In this document: in pieces, positions 1 to 6,023 of the stretch
Layout of the letters: every line of letters begins with the position of its first letter
How positions within the stretch are numbered: position 1 is the stretch's first letter
NCBI GenBank assembly: GCA_021160485.1
Contig: JAGHCL010000096.1
Span: 1 to 6,586 of the forward strand
DNA length: 6,586 nt
From: Candidatus Desulfofervidaceae bacterium
GTDB taxonomy: Bacteria; Desulfobacterota; Desulfofervidia; Desulfofervidales; Desulfofervidaceae
Direction: 5' to 3'
Made by a program: the position numbers and the translations under genes
Notes under the pieces: model-generated
What the model saw: the letters and a program-made list of their open reading frames with translations, nothing else
Database searches by the model: none
What the model was told of the DNA's origin: nothing

Positions 1-212
1 GCCATTAATTTTATGGCCAGATATGGCCGAGGATTAATTTGCCTGACCCTGACGGCAGAAAAGGTAGAGCAGCTAAAATTGCCTTTAATGGCTACTGAAG
101 CCCATCCACGTCCTTCAGTAGCCATTAAAGGCAATTTTAGCTGCTCTACCTTTTCTGCCGTCAGGGTCAGGCAAATTAATCCTCGGCCATATCTGGCCAT
201 AAAATTAATGGC
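1..212. repeat. Perfect 100-bp inverted repeat (fold-back) with 12-nt loop
   Basis: Bases 113-212 are the exact reverse complement of bases 1-100, and 101-112 (cccatccacgtc) form the spacer. I compared the arms base by base and found no mismatch. The right arm continues into normal ribB coding sequence on the minus strand (213-341), while the left arm stops at the window edge. Both arms are therefore copies of the same piece of the ribB gene, codons about 44-76. A long, perfect, coding hairpin at the end of a sequence is the usual signature of a fold-back chimera from amplification or assembly. A true recent inverted duplication is possible but less likely. The spacer does not read as RibB in either direction. 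Confidence 0.97.
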
Positions 213-341
213 TTCTGGGGTAACCTTTTCTGCAGCAATACACAAATCTCCCTCATTCTCTCTATCTTCATCGTCCACAAGGATAATCATCTTCCCCTGA
301 CGAATATCTTCAATAGCTTCTCTAATTGTAGCAATAGGCAT
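113..341 (-). CDS. ribB: RibB / N-terminal RibBA domain, 3,4-dihydroxy-2-butanone 4-phosphate synthase (5' fragment, broken by fold-back)
   Basis: The enzyme converts ribulose 5-phosphate to 3,4-dihydroxy-2-butanone 4-phosphate and formate in riboflavin synthesis (cytosolic). The translation from 341 begins [17 protein letters not shown] and contains the family motif [11 protein letters not shown] at about residues 22-32, which supplies acidic metal and substrate ligands. [10 protein letters not shown] follows at about 48-57, then LPLMATE ending at residue 76. Full RibB proteins have about 200-220 residues and RibBA about 400, so only the first third is present. After residue 76 the frame enters the 12-nt loop and the mirror arm. 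It stays open to base 1, but that reading is antisense ribB and is not protein-like. The start at 341 is preferred over the out-of-frame ATG at 345 because AAGGGGGAG (355-347) lies 5 nt from 341 but only 1 nt from 345. Whether a GTP cyclohydrolase II domain (RibBA) follows cannot be seen. Confidence 0.9.
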
Positions 342-355
342 ACATTCTCCCCCTT
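339..355 (-). promoter_or_regulatory. Ribosome binding site and double ATG of ribB
   Basis: On the minus strand AAGGGGGAG (355-347) is followed by two closely spaced ATGs, at 345-343 and 341-339. Only the second opens the RibB frame. The first would give a 7-codon reading (MYAYCYN) ending in TAG that overlaps the start of ribB. Spacing from the Shine-Dalgarno sequence favours the second ATG, so the first is probably incidental. Confidence 0.6.
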
Positions 356-479
356 TGTAAGGTAACTACAATAATAATTTGCTTTGACAGGAAATGCAAG
401 AGTAGGAGAAAGTAGGAGTCCTTATTCTTAGACCTCTCTGTTTTGGAATGCTTAACCTATCCAGGCAAACCTAAATGTC

Positions 480-508
480 TTGCATTCTTTTTCCCTGGGT
501 ATTATAAC
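480..508 (+). promoter_or_regulatory. Candidate promoter for the M48 lipoprotein gene
   Basis: TTGCAT (480-485) and TATAAC (503-508) are separated by 17 nt. The -10 matches consensus at 5 of 6 positions; the -35 keeps TTG but is otherwise weak. The -10 overlaps the minus-strand TATAAT at 501-506, so if both work this is a back-to-back promoter with overlapping -10 boxes and the two directions would compete. The start would fall near 515, about 80 nt before the ATG at 597. Confidence 0.35.
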
Positions 509-509
509 A
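501..509 (-). promoter_or_regulatory. Candidate extended -10 promoter for ribB
   Basis: On the minus strand, TGT followed by TATAAT (509-501) is a perfect -10 hexamer with the extended TGn element. At 17-nt spacing the -35 position (about 529-524, ATAAAC) matches poorly, as is common for extended -10 promoters. Transcription would start near 494, giving a leader of about 150 nt before the ribB ATG at 341. Predicted from sequence only. Confidence 0.5.
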
Positions 510-596
510 CTGATTTAAGTTACGTTTATAAGTTAAAACTAAAGAGCTAAAGTTTGTTGGCCTAGAAATTAAGGACTAAAGAAGAAGGATTATAAC

Positions 597-1382
597 ATGC
601 AACTACAGAAAGTTAATAAATTCAATTTATACCTACTTATTTTTTTACTTTTATCTGCCTGCGCAACAGCTCCCTATACTCAAAGAGAACAATTAATCCT
701 TATTGATACTAAAACCGAATTAGCTCTAGGACTCCAAACATACAAGCAAATTTTGAAAAAGGCCAAGTTGTGTAAGGATCCACAAATAGTAAACATGGTA
801 AATAGAGTAGGTTGGCGGATTGCTAAAGCTACTGGCCGGACAGATCTGGCCTGGGAATTCAAGGTTATAGATGATCCCAAGACGGCCAATGCCTTTTGCC
901 TACCAGGGGGAAAGGTATTTGTCTATACAGGTATTCTCAAATACACTAGAGACGAAACAGGTCTGGCCACTGTGTTAGGACATGAAATTGCCCATGCCCT
1001 AGCACGTCATGGCGCTGAACGACTGAGTATGCTTTTATTGACCCAAGTGGGAGAAACTGCTCTGGCCGCAGCTTTGAAAGAGAGCTCAAACACTCGTTTT
1101 AACGCTTTTTTGATTGCTTATGGTTTGGGTACACAAGTGGGTGTTATTTTGCCTTATAGTCGTATCCAAGAATACGAGGCTGACCACCTTGGCCTCATCT
1201 TAATGGCTAAGGCTGGCTATGACCCTCGTGGGGCCATTGCCTTCTGGGAACGCATGATGCAGGGAGATAAAAAGGTCAAGATACCAGAATTTCTCTCTGA
1301 CCATCCGGCAGATGAAAAACGTATCAAGGCCTTGAAAGAACTCCTGCCAGAGGCACTAGGGTATTACCAACCAAGGAGATAG
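597..1382 (+). CDS. M48-family zinc metalloprotease lipoprotein, LoiP/YcaL/BepA-like
   Basis: This is a 261-residue periplasmic protease, probably anchored to the inner face of the outer membrane. A hydrophobic signal (11-19) ends in the lipobox LSAC with the lipidated cysteine at 22. The next residue is Ala, not the Asp that would favour inner-membrane retention. The M48 core has the zinc site HEIAH (H129, E130, H133), and the EYEAD segment (192-196) supplies the third ligand. The upstream motif CLPGGKVFVYTG (101-112) normally reads ALPGG; here Cys101 replaces Ala. SDHPADEKRI (234-243) matches the HP-R motif whose His acts as an extra zinc switch in BepA (here H236). No TPR domain follows, and the length matches the short LoiP/YcaL type (about 250 residues) rather than BepA (about 490). 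Family role: quality control of outer-membrane proteins. AGAAGGA sits 7 nt before the ATG. The stop is 52 bp before rnc. Confidence 0.93.
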   Translation: MQLQKVNKFNLYLLIFLLLSACATAPYTQREQLILIDTKTELALGLQTYKQILKKAKLCKDPQIVNMVNRVGWRIAKATGRTDLAWEFKVIDDPKTANAFCLPGGKVFVYTGILKYTRDETGLATVLGHEIAHALARHGAERLSMLLLTQVGETALAAALKESSNTRFNAFLIAYGLGTQVGVILPYSRIQEYEADHLGLILMAKAGYDPRGAIAFWERMMQGDKKVKIPEFLSDHPADEKRIKALKELLPEALGYYQPRR

Positions 1383-1434
1383 AGTGGAAAAGCACTCCTT
1401 GACCTTGAAAGGCTAATATTTTAAGTTAAACATC

Positions 1435-2118
1435 GTGGAGGAAAAACTAGCTTCCCTAGAACAGGTTTTGGGGTATGAGTTTAAAAATAAAAGTTTGTTA
1501 AGGTGCGCTCTTATTCATCGTTCTTATGCCTATGAGGCCCAGGTGGAAAGTAACGAACGGCTGGAATTTCTGGGAGATGCAGTCCTAGAATTAGTGGTTA
1601 GGGATTATCTCTTTCACAAATATCCAGATTTGAATGAAGGTCGTCTCTCTCAATTTAAGGCATTTTTGGTGGAAGAAGGTACTTTGGCTGAGGTAGCTAG
1701 GTTTTTAGAGTTAGGCAAGTATTTATATCTTGGTAAAGGAGAGATTCAAGCACATGGTGAAGAGAAAACATCCATTTTAGCCGATGCCCTTGAGGCCATA
1801 ATCGGTGCCATTTACTTGGACAGTGATTTTCTGACGGCCTTACAGGTGGTAAAGCAGATTTTTCTGCCATGGTTAGATAAAATAAAATTTAATGCCAATG
1901 GTGATTATAAAACACTTTTGCAAAACTGGTTACAGCGGGATTATCATACTTTACCTCGTTATCGTATTTTAAAGACATCGGGGCCTGACCATAACAAACA
2001 ATTTAAAGTAGGAGTATTTGTCAATAATGAGCTCTGGGGGCAGGGAATTGGTCGTTCTAGAAAAGCAGCTGAGCAAGCCGCCGCAAAAGAGGCCCTTAAC
2101 CGGCTTAAAAATGACTAG
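1435..2118 (+). CDS. rnc: Ribonuclease III
   Basis: This endonuclease cleaves double-stranded RNA in rRNA maturation and mRNA turnover; it works in the cytoplasm as a homodimer. The 227-residue length is typical. The signature ERLEFLGDA spans 41-49, with acidic residues E41, E44 and D48. E68 (NEGRLS) and D117/E120 (ILADALEAIIGAIYLD) complete the metal site. A double-stranded RNA-binding domain covers about 155-224 and ends in the usual Ala/Lys-rich helix (RKAAEQAAAKEAL). The start is GTG at 1435: an in-frame TAA at 1414 excludes a longer protein, and the VLGYEFKNKSLL segment needs the N-terminus close to here. No convincing Shine-Dalgarno sequence precedes it, since the nearest AAAGG is more than 20 nt upstream, so initiation may be weak. 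The end overlaps the next gene by 8 bp, suggesting co-translation. Confidence 0.97.
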   Translation: MEEKLASLEQVLGYEFKNKSLLRCALIHRSYAYEAQVESNERLEFLGDAVLELVVRDYLFHKYPDLNEGRLSQFKAFLVEEGTLAEVARFLELGKYLYLGKGEIQAHGEEKTSILADALEAIIGAIYLDSDFLTALQVVKQIFLPWLDKIKFNANGDYKTLLQNWLQRDYHTLPRYRILKTSGPDHNKQFKVGVFVNNELWGQGIGRSRKAAEQAAAKEALNRLKND

Positions 2119-3169
2119 ACCATACATTATTCCCATCTTCATTCCGCATTTAGGCTGTCCACATCAATGTATTTACTGCAATCAAAGGACAATTACGGGA
2201 GTAACTTCGTCTATAAACCTAGAGGAGATTAAGAAAAATATTGATTTTTTCCTCCTACGCCAAAGACATCCTAAGCGAGGGCAGATACAAATCGCCTTTT
2301 ACGGCGGGAGCTTTACTGCCTTAAAACCAAAGCTGCGGCGCAATTTATTGAGCTTGGGGTTTCACTATGTTCAAACAGGTCAGGTAGATGCTCTTCGCCT
2401 TTCTACCCGACCGGACGCAATTGATGAATCTGTATTGGAAGAACTGAAAAAGTATGGCGTAAGCACTATTGAACTGGGGGTGCAGTCTCTGGATGATACT
2501 GTGTTAAGCCTTGCCCACAGGGGACATACAGCAGAAGCAACATATAAGACTAGTGAATTAATTAAAAAAACAGGTTTTTCTCTGGGATGGCAACTTATGC
2601 CGGGATTGCCGGGTGAAACAGAAACAAGCCGTCAAAAAACAGTAAATGAAGTAGTTAAATGGCGACCGGATTTTGTTCGCATTTATCCCACTTTGGTTAT
2701 AAAAGGCACCCCCCTAGCTCAGTTATGGAAAGAAGGCAAATATACAGCCCTTTCTTTGACAGAAGCAGTGGGCATTTGTAAGAAAATGGTTCTTACCTTT
2801 ACGGAGGCAGGTATTCCAGTCATTCGGGTGGGTTTACAAGCTAGTGATAGTCTGCTTGAGCCTGGACACATTCTGGCTGGTCCCTGGCATCCTGCATTTG
2901 GTGAACTGGTAAAATCGGCTATATGGCTAGATGTGCTTGAGAAAATAGTAAAAAAACACTTTTCTAACAGTATGGATATCAAAATTTTTGCTCATCCGAC
3001 GATGTTGTCTCAACTTGTGGGCCAAAAAAAGGCCAATTATGAAGAGCTCAAACATATTTTCCCTGAAAAAAGGATTGCTTTTTCTGTGGATTTAAGGTTG
3101 AAGAAAGGAGAAATAAAGGTTATAACACATGGTAAAGAGAAAATACTGACTGGTTTAAGGGGGTTTTAA
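2111..3169 (+). CDS. Elp3-like radical SAM protein without acetyltransferase domain
   Basis: This 352-residue protein binds a 4Fe-4S cluster and S-adenosylmethionine through C16, C20 and C23 (GCPHQCIYCN, Cx3Cx2C). FYGGSFTA (63-70) is the glycine-rich SAM-binding segment, and GVQSLDD (123-129) and PGLPGET (164-170) are typical of the Elp3/HemN/MiaB-type radical SAM fold. The N-terminal part resembles the radical SAM domain of Elp3, but the protein ends without the GNAT domain that Elp3 needs for tRNA wobble-uridine modification, so the substrate is unknown. An upstream in-frame ATG at 2018 would add 31 residues read inside rnc. I reject it because those residues are not family-like and MTRPYIIPIFIPHLGCP is a normal start. 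No strong Shine-Dalgarno sequence is present at 2111; the 8-bp overlap with rnc suggests translational coupling. Genes of this kind next to rnc are common in anaerobic Firmicutes and Desulfobacterota (from memory). Confidence 0.88.
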   Translation: MTRPYIIPIFIPHLGCPHQCIYCNQRTITGVTSSINLEEIKKNIDFFLLRQRHPKRGQIQIAFYGGSFTALKPKLRRNLLSLGFHYVQTGQVDALRLSTRPDAIDESVLEELKKYGVSTIELGVQSLDDTVLSLAHRGHTAEATYKTSELIKKTGFSLGWQLMPGLPGETETSRQKTVNEVVKWRPDFVRIYPTLVIKGTPLAQLWKEGKYTALSLTEAVGICKKMVLTFTEAGIPVIRVGLQASDSLLEPGHILAGPWHPAFGELVKSAIWLDVLEKIVKKHFSNSMDIKIFAHPTMLSQLVGQKKANYEELKHIFPEKRIAFSVDLRLKKGEIKVITHGKEKILTGLRGF

Positions 3170-3170
3170 A

Positions 3171-3836
3171 ATGCTGCTCGTTGCCTTTGGAGATATTCAT
3201 GGTATGGTAAACTATATAGACCAGATTAAAGAGCTGCCACAGGCAGATTGGGTCATCATTACCGGAGACTTGAGCAATCATGGTGGAAGAAAGGAAGCAG
3301 AAGCAATCATTAACCATATTAAGCAGTACAATCCACATATTTTGGCCCAGCTTGGTAATATGGATCGTCTAGAGATGGATACATACTTTACTGAACTAGG
3401 CATTAATCTCCATGGACATGGATATAAGCTAACAGATAATTTGGCTATTTTGGGCGTGGGAGGGTCTACACCTACTCCTTTTGGTACACCTACTGAATAC
3501 AGTGAAGAAGAAATTGCGGCCTTTCTTTACACAGCCTATGACGAAATAAAAGATGTCCCCCACAAAATCCTTGTATCTCACACCCCGCCCTATGGCACCA
3601 ATGTAGATATCGTTGGTCGGGGCGAGCATGTTGGTAGTCGAGTGATAAGGGAATTTATTGAAAAGTATCAGCCTGAAGTCTGCCTTACCGGCCACATTCA
3701 TGAATCACGTAATGTAGATAAAATAGGGAAAACTATCATTTTGAATCCGGGTACAATAAACTTGGGTTATACTTTGGTTTCATGGGATGGAACAAATTTA
3801 GAAGCAAAATTGGCCTCATATAAGGTAAATGCGTAA
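3171..3836 (+). CDS. Calcineurin-like metallophosphoesterase
   Basis: This is a 221-residue cytosolic phosphoesterase of the binuclear-metal superfamily. The full motif set is present: GDIHG (D8, H10), TGDLSNHG (D33), GNMD (N63), SHTPP (H137) and GHIHES (H175, H177). The third motif is GNMD where many relatives have GNHD or GNHE; this variant resembles the small Icc-related phosphoesterases, and the Asn ligand is kept. The NPGTINLGY segment (192-200) is typical of the C-terminal strands. The substrate (cyclic nucleotide, phosphodiester or other) cannot be told from sequence. The ATG lies 1 bp after the stop of the radical SAM gene, and AAGGGGG (3157-3163), inside that gene, sits 7 nt before it. 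It is therefore almost certainly co-transcribed with rnc and the radical SAM gene. Confidence 0.9.
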   Translation: MLLVAFGDIHGMVNYIDQIKELPQADWVIITGDLSNHGGRKEAEAIINHIKQYNPHILAQLGNMDRLEMDTYFTELGINLHGHGYKLTDNLAILGVGGSTPTPFGTPTEYSEEEIAAFLYTAYDEIKDVPHKILVSHTPPYGTNVDIVGRGEHVGSRVIREFIEKYQPEVCLTGHIHESRNVDKIGKTIILNPGTINLGYTLVSWDGTNLEAKLASYKVNA

Positions 3837-3882
3837 ATAGGTAGATACGCATTAATACATATACACATTCACGCATTTATAC
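3826..3882 (+). repeat. Short inverted and direct repeats after the phosphoesterase gene
   Basis: TAAATGCGT (3826-3834) is the exact reverse complement of ACGCATTTA (3871-3879). A third copy, ACGCATT (3847-3853), can pair with AATGCGT (3828-3834) over a 12-nt loop. The latter two also lie in an imperfect direct repeat (3846-3858 and 3870-3882, 11 of 13 identical, period 24). The first arm overlaps the last codons and stop of the phosphoesterase gene. No T-tract follows, so it is not a standard terminator. Function unknown; chance is possible in such AT-rich sequence. Confidence 0.35.
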
Positions 3883-3909
3883 CCATCAACTTCCAAGGGG
3901 GGTAGAATT

Positions 3910-5244
3910 ATGAAAGCAGAGAAGATTCGCAGAAAGAGTGAAATTTTACCAGCTAAAGGACGGTTAGGTATCCTATTGCCTGGTCTAGCAGGTGCGGTAA
4001 GCACCACTTTTATTGCCGGGGTAGAAGCCGTAAGAAGGGGTATGGCCTTACCAATTGGATCTTTAACCCAAATGGGAACCATCCGCCTAGGGAAAAGAAC
4101 AGAAAATCAGGTGCCCAAAATAAAGGATTTTATTCCTTTGCCTGATCTGGATGCACTCGTATTTGGTGGTTGGGATATATTTGATGATAATCTTTACGAA
4201 GCCTGCTTAAAAGCAGAAGTGTTGGAGAAAACGCTGGTAGAAGAGTTAAAAGACTTCCTCACAACAATTAAGCCATACGCGGCTGTATTTAAACAAGAAT
4301 TTGTGCATAACCTGGAGGGGAAACATATTAAGAAAGAAACAAGCTATCTGGACTTGATTGAGGCCTTAAAGGCAGACATTGAAGACTTTAAGCAGAAAAA
4401 TCAGCTTGACCGGTGCGTGGTTGTCTGGTGTGGAAGCACCGAGGCCTATCTGCCGATAAAAGAAGTCCATCAATCTCTAGAAAAGTTTGAAGAGGGGTTG
4501 CGCCGTAATGACCCAAACATCTCCCCCAGCATGCTTTACGCCTATGCAGCCCTCAGCATGGGTGTCCCTTTTGTTAACGGAGCGCCTAATTTAACAGTGG
4601 ACATCCCAGCCATGATTGAATTAGCAGAAAAATATGAAGTGCCTATTGCTGGGAAAGATTTTAAAACTGGTCAAACGCTGTTAAAAACAATCATTGCCCC
4701 TGGTATCAAGGCTAGGTTGTTGGGGCTTAAAGGTTGGTTTTCCACCAACATTCTCGGAAATCGTGATGGTTTGGTTCTAGATGACGAAGCCTCCTATAAG
4801 ACCAAACGGATAAGCAAACTTTCTGTCTTAGATTACATCCTGCAACCTCATGTTTATCCAGAGCTTTATGGAGATGTGTATCATAAAGTGTGCATCAACT
4901 ATTATCCTCCCCGTGGCGACAATAAAGAGGCCTGGGATTGTATAGATATCTTTGGGTGGTTGGGCTATGAAATGCAAATCAAAGTCAATTTTTTGTGTCG
5001 GGATAGTATTTTAGCCGCACCAGTAGTATTAGACCTGGCGTTATTTATTGACTTTGCCAAACGAGCTGGTCTTTATGGTGTCCAGGAATGGCTATCCTTT
5101 TACTTTAAGAGCCCTATGTGTAAAGAAGAACTTTATCCTGAACATGACCTCTTTATTCAGTTAATGAAACTCAAAAATACCTTGCGGTTTCTTATGGAAG
5201 AGGAACAAATTACCCATTTAGGCATAGACTATTACATGGAATAA
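3910..5244 (+). CDS. Inositol-3-phosphate synthase (myo-inositol-1-phosphate synthase)
   Basis: The enzyme converts glucose 6-phosphate to L-myo-inositol 1-phosphate using bound NAD, the first committed step to inositol compounds; cytosolic. The 444-residue length fits the shorter prokaryotic branch (yeast Ino1 has about 530). Visible motifs are the glycine-rich NAD loop LGILLPGLAGAVSTTF (19-34), GGWDIFDDN (86-94), FVNGAPN (221-227), GKDFKTGQT (248-256), NILGNRDG (280-287), SKLSVLDY (302-309) and DSILAAPVVLDLALF (365-379). Several are close to the eukaryotic forms GDDFKSGQT, NHLGNNDG and DSLLAAPIMLDLAL. The active-site lysines are expected in the 252-303 segment, which has Lys at 252, 259 and 303. 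AAGGGGGG lies 7 nt before the ATG. The gap to the phosphoesterase gene is 73 bp and a hairpin terminator candidate follows the stop. The downstream HAD and CDP-alcohol phosphotransferase genes fit use of inositol phosphate. Confidence 0.95.
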   Translation: MKAEKIRRKSEILPAKGRLGILLPGLAGAVSTTFIAGVEAVRRGMALPIGSLTQMGTIRLGKRTENQVPKIKDFIPLPDLDALVFGGWDIFDDNLYEACLKAEVLEKTLVEELKDFLTTIKPYAAVFKQEFVHNLEGKHIKKETSYLDLIEALKADIEDFKQKNQLDRCVVVWCGSTEAYLPIKEVHQSLEKFEEGLRRNDPNISPSMLYAYAALSMGVPFVNGAPNLTVDIPAMIELAEKYEVPIAGKDFKTGQTLLKTIIAPGIKARLLGLKGWFSTNILGNRDGLVLDDEASYKTKRISKLSVLDYILQPHVYPELYGDVYHKVCINYYPPRGDNKEAWDCIDIFGWLGYEMQIKVNFLCRDSILAAPVVLDLALFIDFAKRAGLYGVQEWLSFYFKSPMCKEELYPEHDLFIQLMKLKNTLRFLMEEEQITHLGIDYYME

Positions 5245-5246
5245 AA

Positions 5247-5290
5247 CAGGCCCCACATAAATGGGGTCTGCCCTCCTTCTTTTTCTCTTT
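5247..5290 (+). terminator. Intrinsic terminator candidate after inositol-phosphate synthase
   Basis: CAGGCCCCA (5247-5255) pairs with TGGGGTCTG (5262-5270) around the 6-nt loop CATAAA. This gives a 9-bp GC-rich stem with one G-T (G-U) pair, 2 nt after the stop codon. A pyrimidine stretch (5271-5290) follows, with a run of Ts from about 5280. The T-run starts about 9 nt after the stem and is broken by C, so termination may be partial and allow read-through into the HAD gene. Confidence 0.6.
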
Positions 5291-5342
5291 AATACATTTT
5301 CAGGAAAAATCCAAAGCATACATAAAGCGGGAGGGAATCTGT

Positions 5343-6023
5343 ATGAGATTGATATTGTTTGATATAGATAACACTTTATTAAAAAGCCCAAAAAGCCATA
5401 ATCTGGCATTTGTGAAAGCCTTATCAGAAGTGTTTCAGCAACCCTTCGCTTTGGAAGATGTAAAAAGAGGGAACACTCCGGGCACAACCGATCCAGAAAT
5501 TCTTCTTTTTGCTTTAAAACATAAAGGGGTACCTCAAGAAGAAATTAAGAAAAAATGGCCTCATTGTCTACAGAGAGTTGTTGCCTTTTTTTCTTCTCTT
5601 ATTGAAAAGGAAGATTTAATTACCTTACCTGGTGTATCTGAGTTATTGCCTGCCTTAAAAAGTCAGGGCAATATATTGGGTCTTGTAACTGGCAACTTAG
5701 AGCCAATCGCATGGTTAAAATTAAAAAAAGCAGGTATTGCCCATTACTTCTCCTTTGGTGCCTTTGGTAGTGACAATAAGGATAGAAACATCTTAACTCA
5801 ATTAGCTCTTAAAAGAGCGGAAAGATACTCTCAAAAAATACCTTTGTCTTCTGTTTATCTTGTCGGCGATACAACCCGGGATGTAATGGCTGGGAAAAAG
5901 GCAGGTATTAAAACCATTGCCGTAGCAACTGGCAATGTAGATAGGAAAACTTTAGAAAATACTGGAGCAGATTTAGTATTAGATAATTTAGCTAATGTTC
6001 AAACCATTTTGGATTGGATTTAG
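5343..6023 (+). CDS. HAD-superfamily phosphatase, phosphoglycolate-phosphatase-like
   Basis: This 226-residue soluble hydrolase forms a phospho-aspartate intermediate. Motif I is FDIDNTLL, with nucleophile D7 and acid/base D9. A helical cap follows (about 15-95) with the GTTDPEI segment (47-53). Motif II is LVTGN (114-118, T116), GAFGSDNKDRN (139-149) is typical of Gph-like members, and motif IV is VGDTTRD (D176, D180). All catalytic positions seem intact. The family dephosphorylates small phosphorylated metabolites, and the substrate cannot be read from sequence. Its position between inositol-phosphate synthase and a CDP-alcohol phosphotransferase makes an inositol phosphate or phosphorylated di-inositol phosphate a reasonable guess, but phosphoglycolate or a housekeeping role is equally compatible. 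GGGAGGG lies about 7 nt before the ATG. The 3' end overlaps the convergent gene by 4 bp, with no space for a terminator between them. Confidence 0.9.
   Translation: MRLILFDIDNTLLKSPKSHNLAFVKALSEVFQQPFALEDVKRGNTPGTTDPEILLFALKHKGVPQEEIKKKWPHCLQRVVAFFSSLIEKEDLITLPGVSELLPALKSQGNILGLVTGNLEPIAWLKLKKAGIAHYFSFGAFGSDNKDRNILTQLALKRAERYSQKIPLSSVYLVGDTTRDVMAGKKAGIKTIAVATGNVDRKTLENTGADLVLDNLANVQTILDWI

Noticed and set aside
13..300. Open plus-strand reading frame of 95 codons starting [10 protein letters not shown]
   Set aside because: Its first 29 residues are the mirror copy of the ribB fragment, and the rest is antisense to ribB. It exists only because of the fold-back and has no ribosome binding site.
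384..412. Perfect TTGACA at 384-389 as a plus-strand promoter
   Set aside because: No acceptable -10 box lies 15-19 nt downstream, and the site lies inside the probable ribB leader.
342..500. FMN riboswitch before ribB
   Set aside because: The conserved core expected of the RFN element was not found on the minus strand in this leader.
1382..1400. Hairpin GAGTG/CACTC after the M48 gene as a terminator
   Set aside because: Only a 5-bp stem with a 6-nt loop and no T-run follows; too weak to separate the M48 gene from rnc.
2018..2110. Longer start for the radical SAM protein (31 extra residues)
   Set aside because: The extra residues are an out-of-frame reading of the RNase III RNA-binding domain, and the protein beginning MTRPYIIPIF is the expected family start.
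3837..3909. Promoter directly before inositol-phosphate synthase
   Set aside because: TATACA- and TATACC-like boxes occur, but neither has a credible -35 at 15-19 nt, so none was annotated.
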